A stretch of 48,928 bases of DNA from a virus: IMG/VR virus record IMGVR_UViG_3300025671_000101, positions 1 to 48,928 of that record. One strand, written 5' to 3'. Within the stretch, counting starts at the first letter, position 1; each line of letters opens with the position of its first letter. The notes beneath the pieces are model-generated. The model did not search any database, was not told where the DNA came from, and saw only the letters and a program-made list of their open reading frames with translations. Below are positions 5,921 through 14,966 of the stretch, one piece after another. The position numbers and the translations under genes were made by a program.

Positions 5921-6209
5921 CCTAACTGAATATCAAACGTTACTCGCTGACGTAAACCGTATGCGAGAAACTGGACCGCCAGAGGGAACTTCTTTTAGAG
6001 ATGCAGTAGCACCCTTACTTGCTAGAATAAAAGAAATAGAATCTGGTTTGACTAAAGACCAAATAAACGATGCAAGGGCGAAGGCAATAGCCGGACAATC
6101 AAAGGCCAAGGGCGGCAAGGTTCGCGGCTACCGGTATGGCACCCCCAAGGGCGGTGTAAGGAAAATGGTATCTTGCCGTGGTCGCAAAGCAATGGGAAAC
6201 AAGGATTAA
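5913..6209 (+). CDS. Hypothetical basic-tailed protein (98 aa)
   Basis: The start at 5913 overlaps the upstream stop (ATGGCTAA) and is preceded by GGAGA. The N-terminal 60 residues are helical. The second half is rich in Gly, Lys and Arg and ends in RGRKAMGNKD, a tail repeated at the end of the next protein. An upstream in-frame ATG at 5874 would give a long overlap and is less likely. Unrecognised. Confidence 0.6.
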   Translation: MANLTEYQTLLADVNRMRETGPPEGTSFRDAVAPLLARIKEIESGLTKDQINDARAKAIAGQSKAKGGKVRGYRYGTPKGGVRKMVSCRGRKAMGNKD

Positions 6210-6214
6210 ACACA

Positions 6215-6436
6215 ATGTCAAATTACCCGAAAATGCCTGTTCCTGAATTTGGAACACCTCCTAAAAATACACCAGAGTATCCTAAGATGCCTGTTCCTGA
6301 ATTTGGAACACCTCCTAAAAATACACCAAAGTACCCTGAAATGCCTGCTCCTGAGTTTAAATCAAAAACTAAAAAGGCTCCTAAACAAAACGCAAAATCT
6401 CACAGAGGTCGTCAAGCAATAGGCAACAAGGATTAA
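6215..6436 (+). CDS. Proline-rich repeat protein (73 aa)
   Basis: Consists of two and a half tandem 18-residue repeats (YPKMPVPEFGTPPKNTPE type) followed by a Lys-rich segment and the tail RGRQAIGNKD shared with the previous protein. It is low in complexity and probably extended rather than globular; a linker or binding peptide in the head or packaging machinery is a guess. The in-frame ATG at 6173 lies inside the upstream gene, so 6215 is the better start. Confidence 0.6.
   Translation: MSNYPKMPVPEFGTPPKNTPEYPKMPVPEFGTPPKNTPKYPEMPAPEFKSKTKKAPKQNAKSHRGRQAIGNKD
6224..6373 (+). repeat. 54-base tandem coding repeat
   Basis: Two nearly identical 54-base units (6224-6277 and 6278-6331) and a diverged partial third encode the Pro-rich repeats. 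The near identity of the first two at DNA level points to recent duplication by slippage or unequal recombination. Confidence 0.8.
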
Positions 6437-6440
6437 AGCT

Positions 6441-6623
6441 ATGTCAGAAGAAAAATATGACGATGATTATTTTCTGAACAAAATTGGAAATAATCCAGAC
6501 TATATTGTTCCTGAGTCTATAAAAAAACTCATAGGTAGCAAAGAGTTTAAAGAGCTTCAAGAACGAATCGAAAAACAATATAAAAGCCGTAAGGCTGCAT
6601 CTAGTGCGGAAAAAGAAAATTAA
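6441..6623 (+). CDS. Hypothetical acidic-to-basic small protein (60 aa)
   Basis: Starts four bases after the previous stop and ends three bases before the large terminase. Acidic N-terminus, helical basic C-terminus ending SRKAASSAEKEN, similar to the tail of the 108-aa protein at 5594. Unrecognised. Confidence 0.55.
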   Translation: MSEEKYDDDYFLNKIGNNPDYIVPESIKKLIGSKEFKELQERIEKQYKSRKAASSAEKEN

Positions 6624-6626
6624 CCC

Positions 6627-8348
6627 GTGGCCCCACGCAAACGTGTCCTAGTCCCCCCGAACCCAGAAGACTTAGGCAAGGTCGGAAGACCTAAGAAAAG
6701 ACCCGGTGAATCCAAAACCACTTACAACATAAGTGACCGGGAACGTGCGCGACGTTCCGTACAAATGAAGTTGCGGAATGCAAAGAAGCAACAACAGCGG
6801 GAAGAAACCCGTGTTGCTCGCAAGCGCAAGAAGGTCAAAGACCTAACGGCTGCTGCCAAAAATATCGAAAACGCCGTGAACGGCAACAAGACCCGTGTTA
6901 TAGACGCGGCTGATTTAGACATACTACCAAAAGCCGTAACGGACTTAATTGATGACACCCCTGTTATTTTCAAACCCAATGAAGGACCTCAAGAGGACTT
7001 TCTTTCGGCTTCCGAACAAGATGTACTCTATGGGGGAGCCGCTGGTGGCGGCAAGTCGTTTGCTCTACTTGCTGACCCCCTACGCTATTGCCATAATCCC
7101 AATCATCGTGGGCTACTTCTAAGACGTACCCTCGACGAACTAACCGAACTCATCGACAAATCGAAGCAACTATACCCCAAGGCTTTTCCCGGAGCAGTGT
7201 TCCGCGAGTCAAAGTCGACGTGGGTGTTCCCGTCTGGTGCAACCATGTGGTTCACGTATCTCGACAGGGACAAGGATGTTACCCGTTTCCAAGGACAGGC
7301 GTTCAACTGGATTGGTATCGACGAAATAACCCAATACCCAACAAGCTACGTCTGGGATTACTTGCGTTCTCGTCTTCGCTCCACAGACCCTGAATTACAA
7401 AGTAGCCTAACCATGCGCTGCACAGCTAACCCCGGTGGTGTTGGCGGCTGGTGGGTTAAGAAAATGTACATTGATGCCCACGAACCCAACAAGGCGTTCG
7501 GGGCCAAGGACCTAGAGACGGGCCGTACTTTCGTGTGGCCTGAAAACCACCCAAAAGCGGGTCAGCCTCTGTTCTACCGCAAGTTTATTCCAGCACGGCT
7601 GACTGATAACCCCTTCCTGATGGCAGATGGTCAATACGAGGCCATGCTTCGGTCACTCCCAGAAGTCGAGCGTAGACGGCTTCTCGAAGGGGATTGGGAT
7701 GTTGCGGAGGGAGCCGCCTTCCCCGAATTTTCAAGGACACGACATGTGGTCGAACATTTTGACCTTCCCACGAACTGGCCCCGCATACGAGCCGCCGACT
7801 ACGGCTACTCGTCGCCGTCGTGTGTTCTGTGGGGTGCTATTGACTGGGATAACAATATTTGGGTTTATCGCGAATTATACGTAAAACACTTGACAGCAGA
7901 ACAATTAGCTGATAAAATATTAGAATGTGAAGAGTTAGACCCTACACCACACTATACGGTCCTAGACTCTTCCTGTTGGAACAAAACCGGATTCGGCCCA
8001 TCAATCGCAGAAACTATGATGAGGGCCGGGGTTAGGTGGACTCCCTCAGACCGCAACCGTCTTCAAGGAAAAATGGAACTACACAGGCGGCTTGCTGACG
8101 ACCCTTACTCCAACGAACCCCGTATGCGGATTTTTTCCAGTTGTAAGCATGTCATTGCACAGCTATCAGGCATTCCACTCTCCAAAACTAACAGCGAAGA
8201 TGTAGACACGCGAGCAGAGGACCATGCCTACGATGCGTTGCGATATATGGTTATGACGCGAACATCTGGTTATCAATCTATACATAAAACGCTTCAGGGG
8301 ATAAAGGACCAGACCTTTAAGCCCTATGATGCTACCTTTGGATATTAA
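6627..8348 (+). CDS. terL: Terminase large subunit (ATPase and nuclease)
   Basis: 573 aa, starting with GTG. Walker A is GGAAGGGKS (residues 136-144), and Walker B with the catalytic Glu is IGIDE (229-233). The C-terminal nuclease has the expected acidic residues in RAADYG (Asp 391), VLDSS (Asp 447) and the late RAEDHAYDALRY block (532-536). It cuts concatemeric DNA and pumps it into the prohead through the portal. The first 100 residues are basic and unusually long, perhaps a site for small-terminase or DNA contact. Confidence 0.95.
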   Translation: MAPRKRVLVPPNPEDLGKVGRPKKRPGESKTTYNISDRERARRSVQMKLRNAKKQQQREETRVARKRKKVKDLTAAAKNIENAVNGNKTRVIDAADLDILPKAVTDLIDDTPVIFKPNEGPQEDFLSASEQDVLYGGAAGGGKSFALLADPLRYCHNPNHRGLLLRRTLDELTELIDKSKQLYPKAFPGAVFRESKSTWVFPSGATMWFTYLDRDKDVTRFQGQAFNWIGIDEITQYPTSYVWDYLRSRLRSTDPELQSSLTMRCTANPGGVGGWWVKKMYIDAHEPNKAFGAKDLETGRTFVWPENHPKAGQPLFYRKFIPARLTDNPFLMADGQYEAMLRSLPEVERRRLLEGDWDVAEGAAFPEFSRTRHVVEHFDLPTNWPRIRAADYGYSSPSCVLWGAIDWDNNIWVYRELYVKHLTAEQLADKILECEELDPTPHYTVLDSSCWNKTGFGPSIAETMMRAGVRWTPSDRNRLQGKMELHRRLADDPYSNEPRMRIFSSCKHVIAQLSGIPLSKTNSEDVDTRAEDHAYDALRYMVMTRTSGYQSIHKTLQGIKDQTFKPYDATFGY

Positions 8349-8351
8349 CCT

Positions 8352-10724
8352 ATGGCAAACGACGATATAAAGTTTGTAAAAGAAAATAGTCTTGCTAGTA
8401 AGCCCATAACAGAAGCCGACTTAGATAAACCTTTTATTGTTATTGGGTTTATGAAAAATGAAAAAGGGTCTGGTGGCAAGCAAACAAAGGGTAATATTCA
8501 AGAAATAAGAAAGCGTGGCGATGTCTATGATATTTATCAAGGCGATGAGTTAAGACCTTCTAGTAGAGGCGTTTCGAAAGAAGAAATCTTACGGCTATAT
8601 AGCCAAGAAGCTACAGCAGGCTATATGTATAAAGCTACATCTAAGCAAGACCCAAAACTTGCTAAGTGGATTAATGTAGACGACGAAGACATTTATATTA
8701 ATCGTCTAACAGATGAAGACCCTCTTAGTCCTCTTAAATTTAAAGGCGAATCAAAGAAACCCGTGGCAGACATAGATTACAAAGCTAAAATAAAAGACGG
8801 CAGCATCACAGTTCGTGAAGCCTTTGAAGCCGTTCTATCTAAAAATTTAAGCAAAAGCAAAAAAGACACTATAGGTCCCTTATTTAAAGCTTTGCCTGAT
8901 GAGGGCGTAGATTTAGATGCACCTTATTTTGAAGTATATAATACAAGAAAATTTGCAGAAGCAATGGACTACACTACAAATACTAGCGGTGTCCACAGGT
9001 ACAAAGAGTTTGGTTCTTTTGAAACCGAACTAGACGGTTTAATAGGGGATACAAGACGATACAAACGTCTTAGTGATTCCAATAAAGCAAAAGGAATAGC
9101 TTCTACAGAATTTAGCCTTACAGGTACACAACTTCGTAATGCAGACCCTATGAGAGCAACTGTTCCTAGCGAAGCTCTAGATAAAATTTACAACGACGCT
9201 CTATTTCCTGTCGGTTCATCTGAAGTAGATACCAAGCGCGGATTAGATAGACCTACTATTATTGACCCAGAAGCTCGTGATTATTTACTATATGAAAAGT
9301 ATACAGGCCAACGCGCACAAAGCAACATTGGTGCTGACGGTTTAAAAATCTCAGATTTTAACTTTTTTACAGATGAGAATAATAATACTGTAGTAGAAGT
9401 AGCTTCTAAAAAAGTAGGCAATAAAACTCGGCCTGAAGTAACCTATACTGGAGAGTTTGCAGAGTTTTTAAGAAATAAAGTGGAACGTGCAAAAGAAAGC
9501 CTGCCTCCCGATGCTGACCTTTCAAAAGTAAATCTTTTTCAAACTACTCCTGCAGCAGTCACTAAACTATGGGACTCCGCAATTCGTCCAGCTTTAGAAA
9601 AAGATTGGAAAAATGCACTTCCTGCTAAAAAAGGTGGTTCCCATTCTACTGTTAGAAAAATACTTGCACGACAGCTAGTCGCAGAGTTTAAATTTCCTCG
9701 TGATGCTGTAAAAGCGTGGATGGGACATGCGGGAGCAGGGGTAGATGCAGCAGGAGATATACTAGACGATAACTATATAGGAACAGTTCCTGACGAACGT
9801 ATCGGCGGTATGACAAACGCACTTGTTCAAACCGATGCGTTTAACACTAAAGCAAATAACGTTAACACTATGTTTGTTAATCGAGGTGCGGGATACTCCC
9901 AAGAGGTTCTTTTTGAAACCCCTACTAAAAAACCTATGGGAAATAATCCAGACATAAATTTTGCAGGGTTCAAGGGTTTAGGACGAGACCCTACGCTCGG
10001 AGAATTAGAAGAAATATCTGCTTTGGCTTCTTCCCGTGCTGTCGAAACAGAGATTCTTACGGAAGGCCGTAGACAATATTTGAGTAAACTTCAAAGCGAA
10101 CGCCGCACCGCTACACCTAAACCAATGATTCCTGAACCGTTCGAGCCGGGAGAAGCAGTCTCATCATCCCTACAAAATGCCCTTCAAGATAATGGATTCA
10201 CTGTAGATGACTTGGATGGTATCTATGATAGTTTGGTTAAAAGAGCAGAGCCTGTTGTTAAGGCTGTCGGAACGGCTATAGAAACAGTTGAAAAGATTCC
10301 GGGTGCTAAGAAAGCACTTGTTGCAGCTACAGTTGCTTCTGGATATCAAGCCGGTAAAGCCAAAGCAGAGGAACTGGGTCTTCCATCGGTCGCACAAGAA
10401 GCTGCGGGTGTGGTCAGCGGAGCAAGTGAGCTAACCCCGTTTGCTCTTAGTGACATAGCAGACACCTTTAGTGGTTTTGGTGTAGCAGCTACAGAAGAAC
10501 AAAAGCGAATTGACGAACTACGCCGTCGTGGACAAACTTACGCTGCAAATAGAGTTGCTATAGAAGACGCAGGTATGGATACGGAGCCAGATACGCGGCT
10601 TCCTGCAACCCGTCGTCAGCAACAAGCTGATAGAATTGCTCGTGAAGATACGGGATTTATCCCAGAACCGGACAGGGTTCCTGAAGCCGCCCCTGTTGAA
10701 GAACAAGGCTTTTTATCTAGATAA
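8352..10724 (+). CDS. Large protein with an internal tyrosine-recombinase (integrase-like) domain
   Basis: 790 aa. Residues about 146-270 resemble an integrase core-binding domain (SITVREAFEAVL, then KSKKDTIGPLFKAL). Residues about 300-480 resemble the catalytic domain: TGQR (Arg 321, box I), a Lys-rich hairpin (Lys 353/354/358), HSTVR (His 431, Arg 435), MGH (His 459) and a late Tyr (DDNY, Tyr 475). The His is one position off the usual HxxR spacing and Tyr lies further from GH than usual, so activity is uncertain. A 315-aa tail follows, ending EEQGFLSR. The gene sits between terminase and portal and is A/T-richer than its neighbours, which suggests a separate origin. It could be an integrase, a dimer resolvase or a domesticated virion protein. 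Confidence 0.6.
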   Translation: MANDDIKFVKENSLASKPITEADLDKPFIVIGFMKNEKGSGGKQTKGNIQEIRKRGDVYDIYQGDELRPSSRGVSKEEILRLYSQEATAGYMYKATSKQDPKLAKWINVDDEDIYINRLTDEDPLSPLKFKGESKKPVADIDYKAKIKDGSITVREAFEAVLSKNLSKSKKDTIGPLFKALPDEGVDLDAPYFEVYNTRKFAEAMDYTTNTSGVHRYKEFGSFETELDGLIGDTRRYKRLSDSNKAKGIASTEFSLTGTQLRNADPMRATVPSEALDKIYNDALFPVGSSEVDTKRGLDRPTIIDPEARDYLLYEKYTGQRAQSNIGADGLKISDFNFFTDENNNTVVEVASKKVGNKTRPEVTYTGEFAEFLRNKVERAKESLPPDADLSKVNLFQTTPAAVTKLWDSAIRPALEKDWKNALPAKKGGSHSTVRKILARQLVAEFKFPRDAVKAWMGHAGAGVDAAGDILDDNYIGTVPDERIGGMTNALVQTDAFNTKANNVNTMFVNRGAGYSQEVLFETPTKKPMGNNPDINFAGFKGLGRDPTLGELEEISALASSRAVETEILTEGRRQYLSKLQSERRTATPKPMIPEPFEPGEAVSSSLQNALQDNGFTVDDLDGIYDSLVKRAEPVVKAVGTAIETVEKIPGAKKALVAATVASGYQAGKAKAEELGLPSVAQEAAGVVSGASELTPFALSDIADTFSGFGVAATEEQKRIDELRRRGQTYAANRVAIEDAGMDTEPDTRLPATRRQQQADRIAREDTGFIPEPDRVPEAAPVEEQGFLSR

Positions 10725-10734
10725 GGAGAGTACC

Positions 10735-10941
10735 ATGGATAAGATGGGTGCCGCTTACATTATGAACTCCGACAAAACATCTGTTGATGACCAAGGTGGT
10801 GCAGCCAAGCTGTATCGTGAGGGTCTTGAGTTCAACACAATGGCAAAGCAAGGCGTTCTTACTGAGGACATGCCAAAGAAGATGACTAAAACGGCAGTGG
10901 ACCCCTCAGTTATGAAAATGGCTGAAGAACGCGACTACTAA
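10735..10941 (+). CDS. Hypothetical protein before the portal (68 aa)
   Basis: Start at 10735 with AAGGAGAG five bases upstream, a strong ribosome-binding site. The small charged protein ends six bases before the portal gene. I do not recognise it; its position suggests a head-assembly role. Confidence 0.65.
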   Translation: MDKMGAAYIMNSDKTSVDDQGGAAKLYREGLEFNTMAKQGVLTEDMPKKMTKTAVDPSVMKMAEERDY

Positions 10942-10947
10942 AATCAG

Positions 10948-13074
10948 ATGTCAGAAGATAACTTTCTCCAACCAGCCGACGACACTACTATTTCGGTTCA
11001 CGCCCCAGAAGAGCAAATGCCGGGGCTGGCTGCGTATGTAAAGTCACGGTTCGAAGATGCTGAGAACGGGCGATACGCCCACGAACAGCGTTGGCTTCAA
11101 GCCTACAAGAACTTCAGGGGTATCTACGATTCAACGACCCAATACCGTGATTCAGAACGGTCGAAGGTCTTTGTTCGTATTACCAAGACAAAGGTTCTTG
11201 CAGCGTTTGGTCAAATCATCGACATCCTGTTCGCAAACAAGAAGTTTCCCCTTGTTGTGGAAGCCACTCCCGTACCAGAAGGTATCGCGGAGTTTGCTCA
11301 CATGGAAACCCCCTTGGACCAGATGCAATCCCAAGACCCTTATGGGTTTCCGGGAGATGGTCGCGAACTGGCTCCGGGTGCATTGCAAGCAAAACCGGGT
11401 GGCGACTTTCTAGGTGGCCTTCAAAGAAAATACGAAGGTATTCCCTTGGCAGAGGGTCCGGCACGGATGGGCGAACCCCAGATTAGCCCCGCCCAAGAAG
11501 CAGCCCTTCGGATGGAAAAAGTTATTCACGACCAGTTAACCGACACGAACGCAGTCAACGTTATGCGTAACGCTGTGTTTGAATCAGCCCTTTTGGGTAC
11601 GGGTATCGTAAAAGGTCCCTTTAATTTCTATAAGCGTGTTCACAAATGGGAACGCGACGAAAACGGCGAACGCTTTTACAACCCAGAAGAAAAGACCGTT
11701 CCACGGATTGAAATGGTATCTGTGTGGGATTTCCACCCTGACCCATCTGCTACTAGCATCGAAGACTGTGAATATGTTATTCAACGTCACCGCATGAACC
11801 GCCAACAGCTTCGTGCGCTCATAAAGCGTCCTCATTTTATTTCAGAGGCTGTTGAAGAGTGTCTTGCCAAAGGTCCTAATTACGAGGACAAGTATTACGA
11901 AGACACTATTCGCGAAGACGAAACCGAACCCTATTATCAGGGTAACCGTTACGAGGTTCTAGAGTACTGGGGTGTCTTGGATTCCAAGATGGCCCACGAA
12001 GCAGGTCTTCCTGAAGCTGACGAGATGTCAGAGTTCGACGAACTGCAAGTTAATGTCTGGGTTTGTGGCAACATGGTTATCCGCTGTGTCTTGAACCCGT
12101 TCACACCAGCCCGCATTCCATTCCAAGTGTTCCCTTACGAAGTCAACCCATACCAGCTTTGGGGTGTTGGCGTAGCAGAGAACATGGAAGATGCTCAGAA
12201 GTTGATGAACGGACATGTTCGCATGGCTATCGACAACTTGGCTCTTGCTGGCAACCTTGTGTTTGACGTGGATGAAGCCAGCTTGGTTCCGGGTCAAAAC
12301 ATGGATATTTTCCCCGGCAAAATCTTCCGTCGCCAATCTGGTGTTACCGGAACAGCCATTAACGGCTTGAAGTTTCCGAACACGGCGGGGGAAAACCTGC
12401 AGATGTACCAGATTAGCCGTCAGCTTGCTGATGAAGAGACGGGTATCCCATCAATTATGCACGGTCAAACAGGTGTATCTGGAACTGGACGAACCGCTGC
12501 TGGTCTCTCTATGTTGATGGGTTCTGCCGGTCTATCAATGAAGACGGTAATCAAAAACATCGATGACATGCTCTTGAAGCCCTTGGGCGAAGCCTACTTC
12601 CAATGGAACATGCAGTTCAATAAAGATGCCGAAGATATCCAAGGTGACCTAGAAATCAAGCCTCGCGGTGTTGCAGCCGTGATGCAAAAAGAGGTTCGCA
12701 CACAACGCCTGACTTCCCTGTTGCAAACCGTTGCGAACCCGATGCTGGCACCGTTCATCAAGATACCTAACTTGATGCGGGAACTAGCTATCTCCCAAGA
12801 TATCGACCCAGACAGCCTAGTCAACGATGCCAACCAAGCACAACTCTACGCACAGATGTTAAAAGGAATGATGGCAAATGTACAGCAAGGAACAGGCGAA
12901 GCTGGTGGGGCCGCTGCTGGCCCAGCCGCAGATATGGCAGGGGCTGGAGGCGTATCTCCAAGTCCTGAAGGAACAGACTTACAGGGGTCTGGTAACGGCA
13001 CAATCGGAGTCGGAACTGCGCCAACTGCAGGGGAAAGCGGCTTTACTGGAAACCCTCCTTCAATTGAAGGTTAA
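10948..13074 (+). CDS. Portal (head-tail connector) protein
   Basis: 708 aa, in the size range of podovirus portals. Recognisable features are an early helical block with several Trp (YAHEQRWLQAYKNFRG), a central WDFHPDP segment and the late DEETGIPSIMHGQTG / GRTAAGLSMLMG region followed by long helices, as in portals of marine podoviruses. It forms the dodecameric ring at the DNA entry vertex and binds terminase. The last 65 residues are Gly/Ala-rich and low in complexity. This tail is encoded over another gene in a different frame (12878-13102) and is probably shaped by that overlap. Confidence 0.9.
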   Translation: MSEDNFLQPADDTTISVHAPEEQMPGLAAYVKSRFEDAENGRYAHEQRWLQAYKNFRGIYDSTTQYRDSERSKVFVRITKTKVLAAFGQIIDILFANKKFPLVVEATPVPEGIAEFAHMETPLDQMQSQDPYGFPGDGRELAPGALQAKPGGDFLGGLQRKYEGIPLAEGPARMGEPQISPAQEAALRMEKVIHDQLTDTNAVNVMRNAVFESALLGTGIVKGPFNFYKRVHKWERDENGERFYNPEEKTVPRIEMVSVWDFHPDPSATSIEDCEYVIQRHRMNRQQLRALIKRPHFISEAVEECLAKGPNYEDKYYEDTIREDETEPYYQGNRYEVLEYWGVLDSKMAHEAGLPEADEMSEFDELQVNVWVCGNMVIRCVLNPFTPARIPFQVFPYEVNPYQLWGVGVAENMEDAQKLMNGHVRMAIDNLALAGNLVFDVDEASLVPGQNMDIFPGKIFRRQSGVTGTAINGLKFPNTAGENLQMYQISRQLADEETGIPSIMHGQTGVSGTGRTAAGLSMLMGSAGLSMKTVIKNIDDMLLKPLGEAYFQWNMQFNKDAEDIQGDLEIKPRGVAAVMQKEVRTQRLTSLLQTVANPMLAPFIKIPNLMRELAISQDIDPDSLVNDANQAQLYAQMLKGMMANVQQGTGEAGGAAAGPAADMAGAGGVSPSPEGTDLQGSGNGTIGVGTAPTAGESGFTGNPPSIEG

Positions 13075-13102
13075 CCACGAGGCAATTGTAAAAAATGGCT
13101 AG
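12878..13102 (+). CDS. Helical protein overprinted on the portal tail (74 aa)
   Basis: Lies out of frame within the last 197 bases of the portal gene and overlaps the next gene by 8 bases. The translation looks like a true protein: an amphipathic, Leu/Gln/Glu-rich helical peptide with a LVTAQSESELRQLQGKAALLETLL core. I recognise this pattern from small genes after the portal in marine podoviruses. AAGGA lies about 11 bases before the ATG. Function unknown; position suggests head completion or a portal partner. Confidence 0.75.
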   Translation: MYSKEQAKLVGPLLAQPQIWQGLEAYLQVLKEQTYRGLVTAQSESELRQLQGKAALLETLLQLKVNHEAIVKNG

Positions 13103-14894
13103 ATACGACCCAGAACTTCTCACTAAAGAGCAGTACTTAACATCTAATGTTCAATACGGACGGCAAGCATATGGTTTGTATCCTGAGTTTGGTGGCTGGG
13201 AAGAAACTACAGGTATTGATGTAGAGGTTGCGGGAGAAGCCCCCGACGGGCGGGAAGACGGCGGGCCTAATGTTCTTGAAATGGTAGATATAACATCAGG
13301 TCAACCTGTCTATGACGTGAGTTATGGCCTTCCGTCTGGTTACAACTCAAACTATAAAACTTACGACGATTATCTATCTGCGAACAACAAAAAAGACCGT
13401 TTGAGCAGTATGTTTTCGCCTGAAGATTTTGAGTTCACTAAAGAAAAAGCTTTTGCAGGTACGGTAGGGGTTTTAGCAAAAGGCAGCCCTATGGGTCTTG
13501 TTGCGGGAGCTTTATTGGTGGGCGACACCGTGACTAATGCGTTTGGCAACGAAAGTTGGCGACCATCAGGACCTTTAGGTGTAGTTTCGGATATGGTACA
13601 TAGTCGTCAATATAAAGATATGGCATCTATTAAAGCAGGTATTGCCGCAGGAACAACAGGCGGGTTTGCTATGCAAGTAGGCAATGGCGGTATTACTCGC
13701 GCTCCGAATGCTCTGACTTATACCGGTAACATGATGGGGTTATCCTTTGAACAGGTTAAAGCTCGCGATGCCATTTCTAAAGGGTTCACACCAACAAGTT
13801 TTAATATGAGTAAAGAATCTGGCACAACATTTAAACAAGCCGGATGGCTTCCAATTGCCTATTCTACAAATGCGGACGGAGTAACTACAGGTGCTGCAAC
13901 AGGGTTTTACACGGAAAATGGAAACTTTGTAGACCAATATGGCAACACATCTATGATGGGAACAATGCAAGATGCACAGAACTTAGCAGATGCTTACGGC
14001 ATATCTTTGCAAGGAGCTAGAAGTGCGCTGGGTGTTGCTCGTACAGGCGGTAAAACACTATCTAAGGCTCTTCAAGATACTATGTTTGCGGAATCTGGAC
14101 AGACTGCGGCTGGTTTAGAAGGCGGCACAACCGGAGCCGGAAAAAAGGCCGAAGACTTTACAGGTTTTGCTTCTATGACTGGAAGCTATACTGGTTACAC
14201 AACTTACGATGATGACGACACCAGTACACCTGATACACCCTCTACTCCTGATACGCCATCAGAACCAAGTCGCCCATCAACCCCACCGGGAATTGGTCCC
14301 GGACCTGCTACACCTTCTGCATCAGATAATAACGACGACAAAGGCGATGGTGGCATGGGCCACGGTGGCGGCGGTTTTTCTGATAGAGGCGGATTCTCAG
14401 GGCTTGAAGGCGACGCTCGCGGCGGCCTAATTACCCACGGCAGACCACAAAACAGAAACGCCTACGCCTTTGGAACCCCGCCAGCAGGGGTACAAGCCTC
14501 ACAGAGCGGTTTTATTGACCGCCCGCCATCACAGGTCACGGAAGGCGATAAAGTCGCTGACAACCGCCCTGACAGCGTTCCAGAGGGTACCTATATTATA
14601 AATGCTGCTGCCGTCGAGTTCGCGGGAGAGCAGGATATCCGTAAAATGATTATGGATGCCCAGAAGGAAGCGATTCGCCGTGGTCTGTCTACAGACGACT
14701 TTGAGCGGCATTCAAACCTTATAGATATTGCGGTGTCGAGTGGTGAAGTTAAGATTGCACCGCACCTAGTAGATATTATTGGCGAAGACCGCCTAGAAAA
14801 GATTAATAAACGAGGCATTCGGAAAACCGAACAGCGCATTGCACAAAATGGACAACGACCCGTCCAAGCAGCGCGAGGCGGTTTCCTAGCCTAA
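13095..14894 (+). CDS. Virion-associated protein with a C-terminal 'EGTYIINA' domain (599 aa)
   Basis: The N-terminal 380 residues are rich in Gly, Thr and Ala. Residues about 375-440 are a low-complexity Asp/Thr/Pro/Gly linker. The last 130 residues form a domain (VPEGTYIINAAAVEFAG ... VDIIGEDRLEKINKRG) that I know from structural proteins of marine phages. It ends in ARGGFLA, similar to the GFLS tails of two other proteins here. It lies between portal and scaffold and is probably a virion component, exact role unknown. Confidence 0.6.
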   Translation: MARYDPELLTKEQYLTSNVQYGRQAYGLYPEFGGWEETTGIDVEVAGEAPDGREDGGPNVLEMVDITSGQPVYDVSYGLPSGYNSNYKTYDDYLSANNKKDRLSSMFSPEDFEFTKEKAFAGTVGVLAKGSPMGLVAGALLVGDTVTNAFGNESWRPSGPLGVVSDMVHSRQYKDMASIKAGIAAGTTGGFAMQVGNGGITRAPNALTYTGNMMGLSFEQVKARDAISKGFTPTSFNMSKESGTTFKQAGWLPIAYSTNADGVTTGAATGFYTENGNFVDQYGNTSMMGTMQDAQNLADAYGISLQGARSALGVARTGGKTLSKALQDTMFAESGQTAAGLEGGTTGAGKKAEDFTGFASMTGSYTGYTTYDDDDTSTPDTPSTPDTPSEPSRPSTPPGIGPGPATPSASDNNDDKGDGGMGHGGGGFSDRGGFSGLEGDARGGLITHGRPQNRNAYAFGTPPAGVQASQSGFIDRPPSQVTEGDKVADNRPDSVPEGTYIINAAAVEFAGEQDIRKMIMDAQKEAIRRGLSTDDFERHSNLIDIAVSSGEVKIAPHLVDIIGEDRLEKINKRGIRKTEQRIAQNGQRPVQAARGGFLA

Positions 14895-14904
14895 AGAATT
14901 CGCT

Positions 14905-14966
14905 GGCTACCCACGAACCCGTGGCCCCAGCACAACCGGAGCGGCTACCCACAGCCATGTGGCCCC
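14905..14966 (+). repeat. Two direct-repeat mini-hairpins before the scaffold gene
   Basis: GGCTACCCAC-N6-GTGGCCCC occurs twice (14905-14928 and 14943-14966), 38 bases apart. In each, CCAC pairs with GTGG around six unlike bases, so the arms are conserved while the loops differ. They occupy the 90-base leader of the scaffold/capsid genes and could set translation or mRNA stability. Confidence 0.6.
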
